Part shown: piece after piece, positions 34,028-44,504 of the stretch | Numbering within the stretch: the first letter of the stretch is position 1 | Layout: each line of letters begins with the position of its first letter | Assembly: GCA_023052935.1 (NCBI GenBank) | Contig: CM041298.1 | Location: 57,158,217 to 57,222,216, forward strand | DNA length: 64,000 bases | Direction of reading: 5' to 3' | From: Piezodorus guildinii | Lineage: Eukaryota > Arthropoda > Insecta > Hemiptera > Pentatomidae | Translations under genes and position numbers: made by a program | Notes under the pieces: model-generated | What the model was told of the DNA's origin: nothing | What the model saw: only the letters and a program-made list of their open reading frames with translations | The model's database searches: none

Positions 34028-34170
34028 ACACACACACACACAGACCTTTTTGCGGGACTTTGTTATTTGGACTCAGGGGACCCTAAAACGTGTATTTCCG
34101 TTGAAAACTGGAATTCGAAAATTTTCACGATCCCAATACTTCCCCTTACTATATATAGTAAGTGAAAGTA
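33216..34170 (+). mobile_element. B element, full copy 5, with expanded (CA)n
   Basis: Complete copy; 5' TCTGGTGCGGGCAACACAC after the A run, CTTTCACTTACC, and 3' palindrome CCTTACTATATATAG with TAAGTGAAAGTA. A (CA)n tract at about 33967-34043 lies where other copies have a few CA units (8206, 26293, 41073 reversed). An open frame at 33870-34193 includes a poly-His/Thr stretch from this tract and is not a gene. Confidence 0.88.
33967..34043. repeat. (CA)n microsatellite inside B copy 5
   Basis: Nearly pure CA dinucleotides with three CAGA-type breaks near its end. It grew from the short CA cluster present at the same point in other B copies. Confidence 0.92.
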
Positions 34171-34214
34171 AAAATAGATTTACATCTACTTAATGTTACT
34201 TGATTATACATATG

Positions 34215-34363
34215 ATTTTTTTTATTTATTTTTTTATTTATCGCGCTTTACTGTTTCTAAAACTTTAAAAATAACTTAGTTATAAGCGTATATATAAGGT
34301 CCAGTAGTTTCGGAGAAATGCCGCGGTCGGCAGACAAACGGATTTTGTTATTCGTTATTCGCT
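34215..34363 (+). repeat. C repeat fragment
   Basis: Carries TTATCGCGCTTTACTG, AAATAACTTAGTTATAAGCG, GGTCCAGTAGTTTCGGAG, AAATGCCGCGG and TTATTCGTTATTCG, then joins directly to an E LINE piece. Confidence 0.65.
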
Positions 34364-34805
34364 CTACTACTCTCTGGAATTCCCTACCTACTCAAATCCG
34401 CCATGCTTCTTCCCTACCATCATTCAAGTCCCAGCTGTTCGAGTACCTATTGTCATCTCAAACAGACGCTCCACAAGCCTGAGTTTTCAAATCGAATATC
34501 TATTCAAAAAGAAAATTTATTATTTATTGTTCATGATTCTGTATCGATCAATTATTATGAATCAGTTTCAATGTTAAGTTTTGTTCAACAAATCAGAAGT
34601 TATTCATTTATTTTACTCTTTTAGTTATTTTACTCTTTTGTTTTATTGTATCCTACTTTTCTTCTTAAAGCTTTGTAAATAAAAAATAATTATAATCCTT
34701 TGGTCTTGTAGCTAGACACATTGTATATATTAATTGTACATATCATATTGTTCTTAAGGGACCCAGTCCCAGAATAAAAATTATTTTTCTATTCTATTCT
34801 ATTAT
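34364..34805 (+). mobile_element. E-type LINE 3' end with (TTCTA)n tail
   Basis: Reads TTLWNSLPTQIRHASSLPSF then KSQLFEYLLSSQTDAPQA and a stop. The UTR ends GGGACCCAGTCCCAGAATAA followed by TTTCTATTCTATTCTATTA. It is a close relative of 24355-24800, truncated at its 5' end within C repeat sequence. Confidence 0.8.
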
Positions 34806-34814
34806 ATATAAGCG

Positions 34815-35340
34815 AGATTTTAATTTTTTTAATATTTCCTTTTTTTTTTCTTTTTTGGTTTTGTTTTCGCGCTTAACTAATTCTAAAACTCTACACACTT
34901 TTCTCTATCTTCAAAAATATCTGAGTTATAAGCGTATTTATGTGAAAATTTTCAATTTTTGTTTCTTTTCTTTTTTCATTTTGCAAAATTATTTGCGGTT
35001 GTTTGGTTAGAAACACCAATACATTTTTTTTTATTCTTCAAAAATAACTGAGTTATTGAATAAAATCCTTTTAATCGGCCGCCATTTTAAAACTAACCAG
35101 CTGATATCAACGTCTAGGTGTTAGGATCATCGTTATATGGACTAGTATTTTTGTGGCCAATTTAAATTGGTCCAGTAGTTTCGGAGAAATGCCGCGGACG
35201 GCAGACAACGGATTTTTTTTATTCGTTATTCGGATTCTACGCATCTTGGAACGTAAGATCTCAATTGTTTGTTTTTTTTTTGTTGTTTTTTTGTTTGTTC
35301 GATTACAAAGGTAGATTATTGAAAATAATAAAGCAATTAT
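34815..35340 (+). repeat. C repeat, copy 3 (fullest plus-strand copy)
   Basis: Shows the family order: TCGCGCTTAACTAATTCTAA, TCTATCTTCAAAAATATCTG, a second TTCTTCAAAAATAACTGAG unit, TTTTAATCGGCCGCCATTTT, ACCAGCTGATATCAACGTC, GTCCAGTAGTTTCGGAG, TTATTCGTTATTCGGATTC, and the end TTATTGAAAATAATAAA. Two 'ctatcttcaaaaataactgagtta' units lie ~140 bp apart, matching the array in the 10.5 kb copy. Confidence 0.7.
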
Positions 35341-36450
35341 TTTATTTATTTTTTTACAGCAATATCGATCTTAATAGAATACATCTGCACAGTATAAACC
35401 AATTATATTTTTCACAATACCAGATTTTAAAGCTGTTATGCTTGATATTTATATAGCAAACCAATAGACATAGTAAAAGGCTGGATTACAAAAATTTTAC
35501 TTTCTCCAGACAATTTCCAGCTTTGCATTAGCAGGTTTTCTCCTTTCGTTATACAATAATATTTTTGAAATCTCTAGAAAAGTCAAACAATTTAGGAGGG
35601 ATAAAACCGAAGTTGTTTTAGACGGTGAATGAGTTTGATGCTTTTAATCTGAACCAGGTAATGGAGTTTGTTAATTATAAACTTCCAACCCCATACATAG
35701 CTGAAAACTTGGCAGCAGATGGAAAGCGATTTTTTAATCAATATCTCATTCTTATTTAATATGAATAATTCCATAATTTAACATTTCGCTGACTGGCAAT
35801 TTTACTTTGCACGATAAGGTTAATGTTAACCGAGAAACAGAACTATTAATATTGAAATGTCATTTATTAACTATTAGTATTGAATGCAGCTAAATAAATT
35901 TACCCTGATCAATATTTAAGTAACGCGATTATTATCTTCAAAGTTTAAGCGTATAACTAAGTAGTAGGGTAGGAGAGGGGTTTTATGGCGATCAATGACA
36001 AGATTATTAAGCCCACTTATAACTACGATATTACGGAACAGTTATATTTGATATTGTTCTTTTCGGATTCGAATCACATTGAACAAAGTACTAGGTCTTC
36101 AATAAAGTATTTCTCCGTTCAAAGAGAACAGTGTAGGGGAGTTAGTACTCTAACCTTCAGTTAATCGTACCACTCGGAGACATAAATCGCGTTAGCCACT
36201 TGGTCACATAATTTGTCTAATTCTTATTTTTGGTTGTGAATATTTTTAATATGTTCACGAAATTTATTTGTATATATTTTATAAAATGTGTACCAGGTGG
36301 CTAACCGAATAGTTCACCTTCTTGTAAATAAAACTGCTGTTTTATATTGTTTTTAAAGGTTGTATGAAAATAATAAATGTGCTTTTTTGGTTATAAAAGT
36401 TTAAATTACTAAGTAAGAATTAGTTTTAACGAAACTCGTTTCAACAGTAT
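35341..36450. other. Gene-free AT-rich interval
   Basis: Small open frames (35265-35456, 35592-35774) lack family signatures. I see no element boundary or RNA feature. Confidence 0.4.
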
Positions 36451-36453
36451 ACC

Positions 36454-37405
36454 ATTAGGTTGTAAAGTAAGTTCGTTGAGATTATTCAATTTCAATTTAA
36501 CCTCTCTCTGTTTACGAAATCCTGTTTCTTGGTCAATAATGTTTACATATTCTAAAAAAGGATTAAGATGCTTTTATGCATCAGTTTCAGCCGAGATTCC
36601 TTTTCTTTAAGTGGTATTTTGCTTGCTAAAAATTGAAGAGAAAAAATTCATTTTCGTCTTTTAATGATTTTTCATTTCCGAAAAGGAAAATCCGCTGCAC
36701 AGATGGTTAGCAAAATATGCAGTGTGTATGGTATTAAGGCAAACAATAGGGTTACTCACTACAGCTTTGCTATTTGTTTTTTTGCTAAACCCGTCGAGTT
36801 TCTACAGTTATTTCCTGTATAAAGTTGATGGGTTTAGCACAATAGCACAAATAGCAACGTAGTGAGTACCCCTAATATAAATAAATAAACATACCTTACG
36901 ATTGCATTCTTCTACAAGTTAACGAGTAATGCGTGATATCCAAAATACATTTTCAACCCATTTTTTATTCAACTGAATGTTCCGTCTGTTATCTTTTCAA
37001 AGTTTTCAATATAACTAAATGGTTTCATGATTTTTGGAATTTCAAAAGATCATAAAATAACGTTTCATAGCAACATGACTCGTAGTTCTATTGTTAACAA
37101 ATTATAAAAAAAAGTAATCAACATTCTAAAAAATATTTCCCATAGATAAAAAATTCAATAACGAATAAAATTGATGCCTTAAGAGAAAGCAAAGGTTGAG
37201 AACCGGAAATTTTGACTTGGAAGACGCAAAGTGGCGTCATTCAATTTTTGATAATGACCAAATTACAAAATTACGGAAGATGACTGTTTGTACCTTATAG
37301 ATCAAAATGGGTAATATATAATTGATTAAAAATATTTACAAGAATCTGAAGTTTTATTGAAATCACAGTAAAAAACGCTACGAAGTTATTTTACATCCCA
37401 ATACC
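36454..37405 (+). mobile_element. mariner-like transposon remnant (M1), interrupted
   Basis: The left end TTAGGTTGTAAAGTAAGTTC is partly mirrored by the right end near 37405 (complement TTGGGATGTAAAATAACTTC), as in mariner inverted repeats. Coding debris matches the N-terminal HTH region of a mariner transposase: FHFRKGKSAAQMVSKICSVY at about 36667-36726 and, after a gap, ENRKF-type plus DLEDAK-like sequence near 37195-37225. A foldback MITE (36749-36872) and further unrelated DNA interrupt it. It lacks the catalytic DD(D/E) part and is a short deletion derivative. Confidence 0.65.
36749..36872. mobile_element. Foldback MITE of 124 bp with TA target site
   Basis: The two halves are near-complementary: the left half begins GGGTTACTCACTACAGCTTT and runs to TTTGCTAAACCC; the right half starts GGGTTTAGCACAATAGC and ends CGTAGTGAGTACCCC, with a loop of about 30 bases. 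TA flanks both ends (36747-36748, 36873-36874). These are marks of a Tc1/mariner-type or related MITE. It sits inside the decayed mariner copy M1, so it arrived later. Confidence 0.8.
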
Positions 37406-37589
37406 TAAAACCGAATTTCTGCTTAATACAGTCAAGTGATAATGTACCGCAGGTGATGTGTTTGCATTCCCATTCTATTGATATATTTCTAACACAACTG
37501 TGAGAGTGGTTTGGAATTTGGTGGTCTGTAAATAAGGGATGGTTTTAATTTGCGCTGTTGTAATTAATTAATTACTCTCCTGCTTTACA

Positions 37590-37995
37590 GGTCGATGTGA
37601 CATTTGGCCGCCTGAACTTTCCTTACTGCAAGTTTGTCCGCACCCTTCTTCACTTCATCATCCCATCTCCTCCGTGGTCTTCTTTTTCTCCCTTTGTCAC
37701 CTAAATAAAACAACCTGTGCCACTACAACCCATGAAGGGTCTTGGGCTCAGTACCTATAAAGATTCGTAATGTTTCTAGGTGAACGGCAGTGCAATGAGG
37801 TGATTAGGCCTTAATCGCGCTCAGCCGCCAGGTTTTTCCCCTATTATTTTGGGTACCCAATTTAGAGAGGCTGGGTCTGCCCCAGGAGGGTCTCCATATC
37901 CTCCCCTAAATGCTTGTCAAATAATATCAGCAGTCGTTGCAGGTCTATTCTGATGACACACCCCAGACCACTGAAGCCTCTCTGCTTTAAGTTTT
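37590..37995 (-). pseudogene. Non-LTR polymerase C-terminus split by a SINE
   Basis: On the minus strand, 37990-37906 reads LKAERLQWSGVCHQNR, a decayed form of the 'RRLRWxGHVxRM' block. 37715-37590 reads GDKGRKRRPRRRWDDEVKKG and KLAVRKV, the 'GRPRRRWxDDV' block near the end of RTE-like polymerases, then a stop. Between the two lies a SINE-C copy (37700-37905). The reading frame before and after therefore belonged to one polymerase that was already inserted when the SINE entered. Confidence 0.6.
37700..37905 (-). mobile_element. SINE-C copy, minus strand, inside a polymerase remnant
   Basis: The complement matches the body of 12044-12345: GGGTACCCAAAATAATAGGG, CTGAGCGCGATTAAGGCC, TAATCACCTCATTGCACTGC and CTGAGCCCAAGACCC. 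No clear tRNA head remains at its 5' end. Confidence 0.65.
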
Positions 37996-38029
37996 TTTTT
38001 TTTTAATTATGCGTTCCCATTTCGGCTTC

Positions 38030-38735
38030 CGCCGTAAGGGATCTGGCAGCCTAATACCACTCCGATCTTGATGGAGTTTCAGCTCTTATATTTTGTAACC
38101 GGGAGCATACTTTCCGGGAGCAAATGATGCGCTGCATCCATTTCACTATTATCAGAACAACTCCGATCCGATGCAAGTGCTTCGCGTGGTTATCATGGCC
38201 GCTAATCATTCTGAACCGTGCAACAGCATCTCTTCTCTTAAGATCTACGGGTATCCATTCTTCCTCCAGAAGGAGTTTACCCCAGCGTTTGTTCATCAAA
38301 CTTCCTCTTAGGAAATCCATTAGTAAAGCATGTTTTGCTCTCTTAACTTCGTCCTTAGCTCTGCGATAGGAAATTTGATCGGTGAACTATTCTGAAGCAG
38401 CACCTTCTTTTGCAAGCTTGTCAGCTACTTCATTCACATGAATACCGCAGTGGCCCGGATCCATTGGAAAACTACCTGCATACCCTGTTCAAGCAGTTGT
38501 TAAATTTTTGTTTGGCAGTTCACAACGTCATTATCCTGAGACACATTTGGCTGCGTAACTGTAATAATGGCCGCTTGTGAAGCCACAAACAAGACAATGC
38601 TCTTTACATCTATATTTGAGAGAGCTTGCAAAGCTAGTAACATAGCACGAATTTCGCTGTTGAAATTTTTAGACAATTTCCCTACCGGCTTTGAAATTTG
38701 AAATTATCTCTGCTTGAATGATATTGAATATATTC
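38030..38735 (-). pseudogene. RNase H domain and C-terminus of an I/R1-type LINE
   Basis: Minus-strand translation in shifting frames gives KPVGKLSKNFNSEIRAMLLA (about 38690-38630), with the Glu of the RNase H active site, then LSNIDVKSIVLFVASQAAI, where the usual catalytic Asp region is altered, then GMQVVFQWIRATAVFM, and the downstream block VDLKRRDAVARFRMISGHDN, AKHLHRIGV. The last block is open as part of an 89-codon frame (38320-38051). RNase H would have removed element RNA during cDNA synthesis. Stops and frameshifts make it a pseudogene. Confidence 0.7.
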
Positions 38736-38820
38736 TCATTTATCAGCAGTTCTCCTATTTAATAGTAGTATCTGATATCTGATATTTAAGTAATCTATAA
38801 TTTTAGAAAATAATTACTAT

Positions 38821-39925
38821 ATCTTTAATTCTATCAAACCGCTCCTTTCGAGTTCGCTGTGGTGCAGAATATTCCAATTATAATCTAGTCGAATCCGGTG
38901 TTCCTCAGGGCAGTGTCCTTGGTCCTATCCTCTACAATATATACACGGCTGATATTCCTGTTTGCCCTAATACCTTCCTAGAAACGTACGCTGATGACAC
39001 AGCTATCCTATCCTCTCACTTAGATCCCGCAATTGCATCTAAAGGCCTCCAAATGCACCTTTCTCAAATTGAAGACTGGTGTAACAACTGGAGAATCAAA
39101 GTCAATCAATCCAAATGCAAACATGTCACCTTTACCCTTCGAAGACAATTCGCCCTTCAGTTTTCTTTAACTCCGTTCCGTTTCCTTTCTCCGCACAGTC
39201 CGGTATCTTGGCTTCCTTCTGGACAAAAGACTAACTTGGGACCCGCATACTAGACTTAAACGACAAGAACTTAATCGACGATTCGGACAATTATACAGAA
39301 TACTGAACAGAAATTCTAAACTATCTACCGAGAACAAACTGTTAATATACAACCTACTGAAACCTATCTGGACCTACGGACTTGATCTGTGGGGGACAGC
39401 CAAATTTTCATACATCAAACGCATTCAATCCTTCCATTCTAAAGACCTCCGAACAATAGTTAATGCCCCTTATTATGTATCCAACCATACCTTACACCGC
39501 GACCTAAATATTCCATTTATTTTAGACCTTATACCATTAAAATTCTCTAAATTTCATCAGAACCTTATCCATCACCCTAATCCCCTAGCTCAATACTTAT
39601 CCAGCTCCACACATCCTTACCATCCTCCTAGAAGGTTGAAACGACAGTGGCCTCGAGACCTCTTGTAATATGTATATTGGAGTTCTAGCATTGGCTATAT
39701 TCTCCACTCACGTGCTGTATGCTTGTGAATTGTATATAGGTATGAGTGGCTTTTGTATATATTTTATTGATTTCGTTTTGTATATATGTATATTGTATTA
39801 TTGTTATATAAATTTATTGTTTTGTATATATCGAGTGAATGTAGTATGAATGTTGTACTTTATCACTATTAAAAATGTCCTAAATTGGACAGATTGTAAT
39901 ATTACTCAATAAAGAATTGTTTCTA
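38821..39925 (+). mobile_element. Jockey-like LINE, best-preserved copy (J2)
   Basis: 5'-truncated ORF2. An open frame from about 38822 to 39253 reads SNRSFRVRCG, VESGVPQGSVLGPILYNIYT, ADIPVCPNTFLE, then TYADDTAILSSHLDP (38989-39036, catalytic YADD), IEDWCNNWRIKVNQSKCKHV. Near 39180 the frame shifts, and a second open stretch runs VRYLGFLLDKRLTWDPHTRL, LLKPIWTYGLDLWG, RIQSFHSKDLRTIVNAPYYV, TLHRDLNIPF, PPRRLKRQWPRDLL and a TAA at 39666. The 3' UTR ends with AATAAAG near 39909. Only one frameshift separates it from a continuous RT-to-C-terminus reading, so it is relatively recent. Endonuclease and ORF1 are missing. Confidence 0.9.
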
Positions 39926-40945
39926 GAAAACATATCTTTAATTAATAAATAATACATTAATATTTAACGTAATATAGGTTATTGGAAGTTATAGTGATAA
40001 TAAAATGATTTTGTATTACAGTAACTCCTGTTAAATGTTTTAGTGGCAACATCTAGCAAAAGGTGAGCTTAAAAATGAGTTTTACTCTCGTATTTTATCG
40101 TCTGGTACTGATTTCGCTAACATTTTTAGCAGCGAGACGTACAATTTTTAATTCTTATACAAAACTGTAAATTCAAAAACATAAGTGGATATTTATTTAC
40201 TCCACCTCGACACCTGTAGAAAATATGGCTAGATTTTAAGCTATAAAAGAGGTTTGTTATATTCAGATTTCTTTGCGAACTATCGTGAGTCTAACATTCA
40301 ATGGAAATTATTATTGAGTGAAGACTCATGACTTTTTTAGTGATAAATAAATTAATAATCATCCATATAATATCATAACTTTTACCTTTTAAGTGGCTGA
40401 TCCCTACACCACTAGCTGACCTAGTATAAACAAAATCTTAGATAGGTCCGCGCATCCAGCCCAACACCTCACTTTATTTTATTTTGTGTTCATATTTGTA
40501 AGGTTCTACTTAATGAAATGGACTGTCAAGTTATTGGGGTAAATGGCGAAAGAATAACTTAACCTCACTTTACGCAATCAAGCTGAGGAAGCTTAAGGTT
40601 CGACCGAAACGTGATAGGAGAACGTCAATGAAGGAAAGTTTTCAGAGGAGAAATGTTGCTTTTAGTGGTGAATCTGTTTTTTCTATACCTTTTTTATCAT
40701 TTAGTATATTTAAATTTTTTTTTTTAAAATTAGGTTTCTACTAGAGGTCAGAATTTTTTCCGATTTTTCATCGTGCCTTATTAATTTTTCAGAGCGTACT
40801 GTAAGCTTTCAGTTCTAGGGCAGTCCCTCGGCTTTTTAATTTAGAAAAAGAAAAGTCTCTAAGGCCCTCAAGGCTGAATCGCAAACCAAGTTCTTTTATA
40901 AAAATTTCCAGGCCACTTCGGGAGCAACCGACCTCCTTCAACTTT
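39926..40945. other. Gene-free interval with a hammerhead-like motif
   Basis: No gene seen. At 40582-40613 the plus strand reads CTGAGGAAGCTTAAGG, then TTCGACC-GAAACG, matching the CTGANGA/GAAA pattern found elsewhere in the window. Confidence 0.4.
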
Positions 40946-41847
40946 TACTTTCACTTACTATATATAGTAAGGAAAGTATTGCGATCGTGAAAATTTTCGA
41001 ATTCCAGTTTTCAACGGAAATACACGTTTTAGGGTCCCCTGAGTCCAAATAACCAAGTCCCGCAAAAAGGTCTGTGTGTGTGTGTGTGTGTGTCTGTGGT
41101 AACTCCCGGGCGGAAACGGTAAGTCCTATGAAACTGAAATTTCATATTTAAGACAACTATACGCCCGAGACGTGACAAAACTTTTTTCATCAAAATGAGC
41201 TTACCAGAAGAGGCACTTTATACCATGCATTTTGCACCTTTTTTCGATTTTCTCAAAAACGGTTCCGACGATTTTGATTAAACTCGCTATATCGATGTAA
41301 AATTAAATGGGCTTTAATATCATGTAGGTTTTATTTGGATAAAAATGGTCTGACAGGGCTTAAATGCCGATATTTTAAATTTTCTTCCTCTAAAGTACCT
41401 TTAATTTTTTAGATTCAATAATAATAACTAGATTATCTTGTTAGCGCTGAGGAAAAACAGGTAAATATATAAATTGAATAAATTCGATACCCAACTAAAG
41501 GAGAAAACAGAAAAAATATATTTTTAATGAAATTTTTCGTTTTTTAACATAAGAGCAGTAATATACATGTATGATATACCGTTGGAAAGCTAAAGATTTT
41601 AGAAAAATATCATCTCATACACAAGCTTTTAGAAGTTAATAGAGAGTGATGAGAAGAAGATAAAACTAACTGATTATTTTAGATAATAATATAATAGATT
41701 TTTTAATAAAACACATGTTTATATATAAATTCAATTTGATTAATTCCTTAATAGTTTCACGTATTTTTATCTCTAACTGTATTTGAAAATTCTTTCATTG
41801 ATTTTAAAAATCGAGGTAAGTGAAAGTCGTGTGTTGCCCGCACCAGA
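40946..41847 (-). mobile_element. B element, full copy 6 (minus strand)
   Basis: Reads in reverse from TACTTTCACTTACTATATAT at its 3' end (40946) to GCCCGCACCAGA at its 5' end (41847), followed by T9 outside. All body landmarks are present, including a short (TG)n at 41073-41093. It faces away from B copy 7 (42083-42902); the two make a long inverted repeat with a ~235 bp spacer. Confidence 0.87.
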
Positions 41848-42082
41848 TTTTTTTTTTTATATTTTGCTATTGACCAATTTTTCTATTTGTTTTTTATCTT
41901 TCATGAAGCTTAAAAGTACTGCTTTCTTTAATGTTTCAAACGCTAAATCATGGACTTTTTTGCCGCTAGGTCACAGCAACTACTGTCATTGCTTATCGTT
42001 CATTTGTTTATCAGATGATTAAAATCTGTTATTCAGTATCAAACACGTTAAACTTTGTACAGTCAGTCTTAGTATAGTAAGT

Positions 42083-42902
42083 AAATAAAAAATGAGTGAA
42101 ACCATTAAAGAATTAGTTAAATGGAATTTCTATAGAAACATGTGTTTTATTAAAAAATCAATTATATTATCATCTAAAATAATCAGTTAGTTTTATCATT
42201 TTTTCATCACTCTCTAATAACTTTTAAAAGCTTGAGTATAAGATAATATTTTTCTAAAATCTTTATCTTTCCAGTGGTATATCATACATGTATGTTACTG
42301 CTCTTATGTTCAAAAACGAAAAATTGGATTAAAAAAATATTGTTTCTGTTTCTCCTTTAGTTGGGTATCGAATTCATTCAATTTATATATTTACCTGTTT
42401 CTAATCAGTGGTAACAAGATAGTACAGTTATTTTTATATAATCAACAAAATTAAAGGTACTTTAGAGGAGGATATTCTAAAATATCAGCATTTAAGCCCT
42501 GTCAGACCATTTTAATCAAAATGAAACCTACATGGTATTAATGCCCATCAAATTTTACATCGATATAGCGAGTTTAATTAAAATCGTCGGAACCGTTTTC
42601 GAGAAAATCGTAAAAAAGTGCAAAATGCATGGTATTAAGTGGCTCTTCTGGTAAGCTCATTGTGATGAAAAAGGTTTTGTAACGTCTCGGGCGTATATTT
42701 GTCTGAAATATGAAATTTCAGGTTCATAGGACTTACCGTTTCCACCCGATAGTTACCACACACACACACAGACCTCTTTGCGGGACTTTGGTTATTTGGA
42801 CTCAGGGGACCCTAAAACGTGTATTTTCGTTAAAAACTGGAATTCGAGAAAATTTTCGCGAACGCAATACTTTCCCTTACTATATATAATAAGTGAAAGT
42901 AA
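42083..42902 (+). mobile_element. B element, 5'-truncated copy 7
   Basis: Lacks the first ~75 bp. It begins near AAAAAATGAGTGAAACC, runs through the body and ends CCCTTACTATATATAATAAG with TGAAAGTA. The loss at the 5' side next to the inverted copy 6 may reflect a rearrangement between the two. Confidence 0.82.
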
Positions 42903-43813
42903 AAATCTGTAACCTTTGATATCTATTTAATAAATGAGTTTGATATATATGTTAATATGAACTTTTTTGTTTATTTTGTGTTTGTGAACTAGTGCCTAAA
43001 ATATTGCCGTGCAATCAGAAAACACTCTGTATATATAGATGTTCCCATTGCCTTGAAATAGTATTTGAATTATTATTATTTTATACTTTAACTATTGAGT
43101 ATATCTTTGTATTTTATATATAAATCACATTTCAACCTAGTTTCTGTATTAGTTAAATAAGTAATTATAGTGTATTTCTAAATTTTAGTTATTTTCTGAG
43201 AACATAGTTTCACAAGTCGTAGCAAGTTCTTAGTTCCTAGGTTTAGCATGTTCCGTTTTTATATCCTGGTTCTAGCAGAATCTTATCTTGCTTTTACTGG
43301 TGCTCTCTCCTTGAGGGTTAGTGCTGATTTATTTTTTTTAAATTAGATAGAAAATATTTAGATTTTGGGGAATATATACGATTATACTGATTGGATGATG
43401 AGATCCGCGAATATATTTTCTTGGAAACCATTGCTTTATGGGTATATTTTTTTAAAAACATTTGCGTACCTAATATCTTTAACATACGCTTGATATGCTT
43501 CATGATATTAAGTTGTCTACAATAACGGCATCTCCTTCAAATATTATGGTGATACATCACATTTAAATCACAAGACTCCAAAACATTTTAATAAAGTTTC
43601 CTTTCTATGACATCATTACCTCCTGTAATTAAGGTGGTGAAATGGTGGATGGGTTTGTTACTAATTAAATTGACCATAACCACATGAAATAATTTCGTGA
43701 GTATGAGGTGGACTCGTCGCTACCCACAAACCACATATAGGACGAGTCTATGGGATAAGGGCTTTTATTCTACCCGTATTCTACCAACGTCCACATCCCG
43801 TTTAGCATGCCCT

Positions 43814-43815
<2 letters not shown>
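42903..43815. other. Gene-free interval
   Basis: Small open frames at 43318-43503 and 43697-43909 show no family signature. I see nothing else supportable. Confidence 0.4.
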
Positions 43816-43816
<1 letters not shown>

Positions 43817-43878
<62 letters not shown>

Positions 43879-43898
43879 TTTATATATATATATATATT
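43817..43898. repeat. (TA)n - T(n) - (TA)n microsatellite
   Basis: About 42 bp of TA, a run of about 20 T, then a further TA tract. Confidence 0.93.
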
Positions 43899-43904
43899 TG
43901 TTAT

Positions 43905-44500
43905 CATAGACATACCATTTGTACAATTGTATTTACCTATTTTGTAATAAGTATCACTGAATATTGGAAAATAAGTAAAAAAATATTTTCAAAGATAAAT
44001 ACTAAATTGCTATCATCTAATTATAGTTTAGAATTTAGAGAGAAAAATAATTAATCAAAATAATAGTTCGATAATTAAATAATTCTACTATGATACTCAT
44101 TATATAAAATACTAAATACAATACCTATAAGTTTAATATTGTATTTAAGTATGAATAGGGTTACGATTATTTTTTATTTTCTTTACTCTCTTCGACTGAA
44201 TTTATTTTATTTCTATTTATTTTATACTCGATTTCTCTCAGCTTCAACATTTATTGCCCTAGTATGTGACAGATTGTATTATATTTCAATAAATAAAGAT
44301 AATAATAATAATAAATAAAAAATATTTAAAAAAATACAATAAAATAGCAAATATACACAAATCCAAAAAAATTTTAAAAAGTTTTCTGAAATAATGTACA
44401 CGATACTGGCCAAACACATGAGAAAAGATAATTATTTAGATTCTTAAAGAAGTATCGGAAAAGTAAAAAAAAGATTAATTCATCTAACCATATATTTTTT
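43905..44500. other. Gene-free AT-rich interval
   Basis: No supported gene; (AAT)n near 44300-44315 only. Confidence 0.4.
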
Positions 44501-44504
44501 ATCA

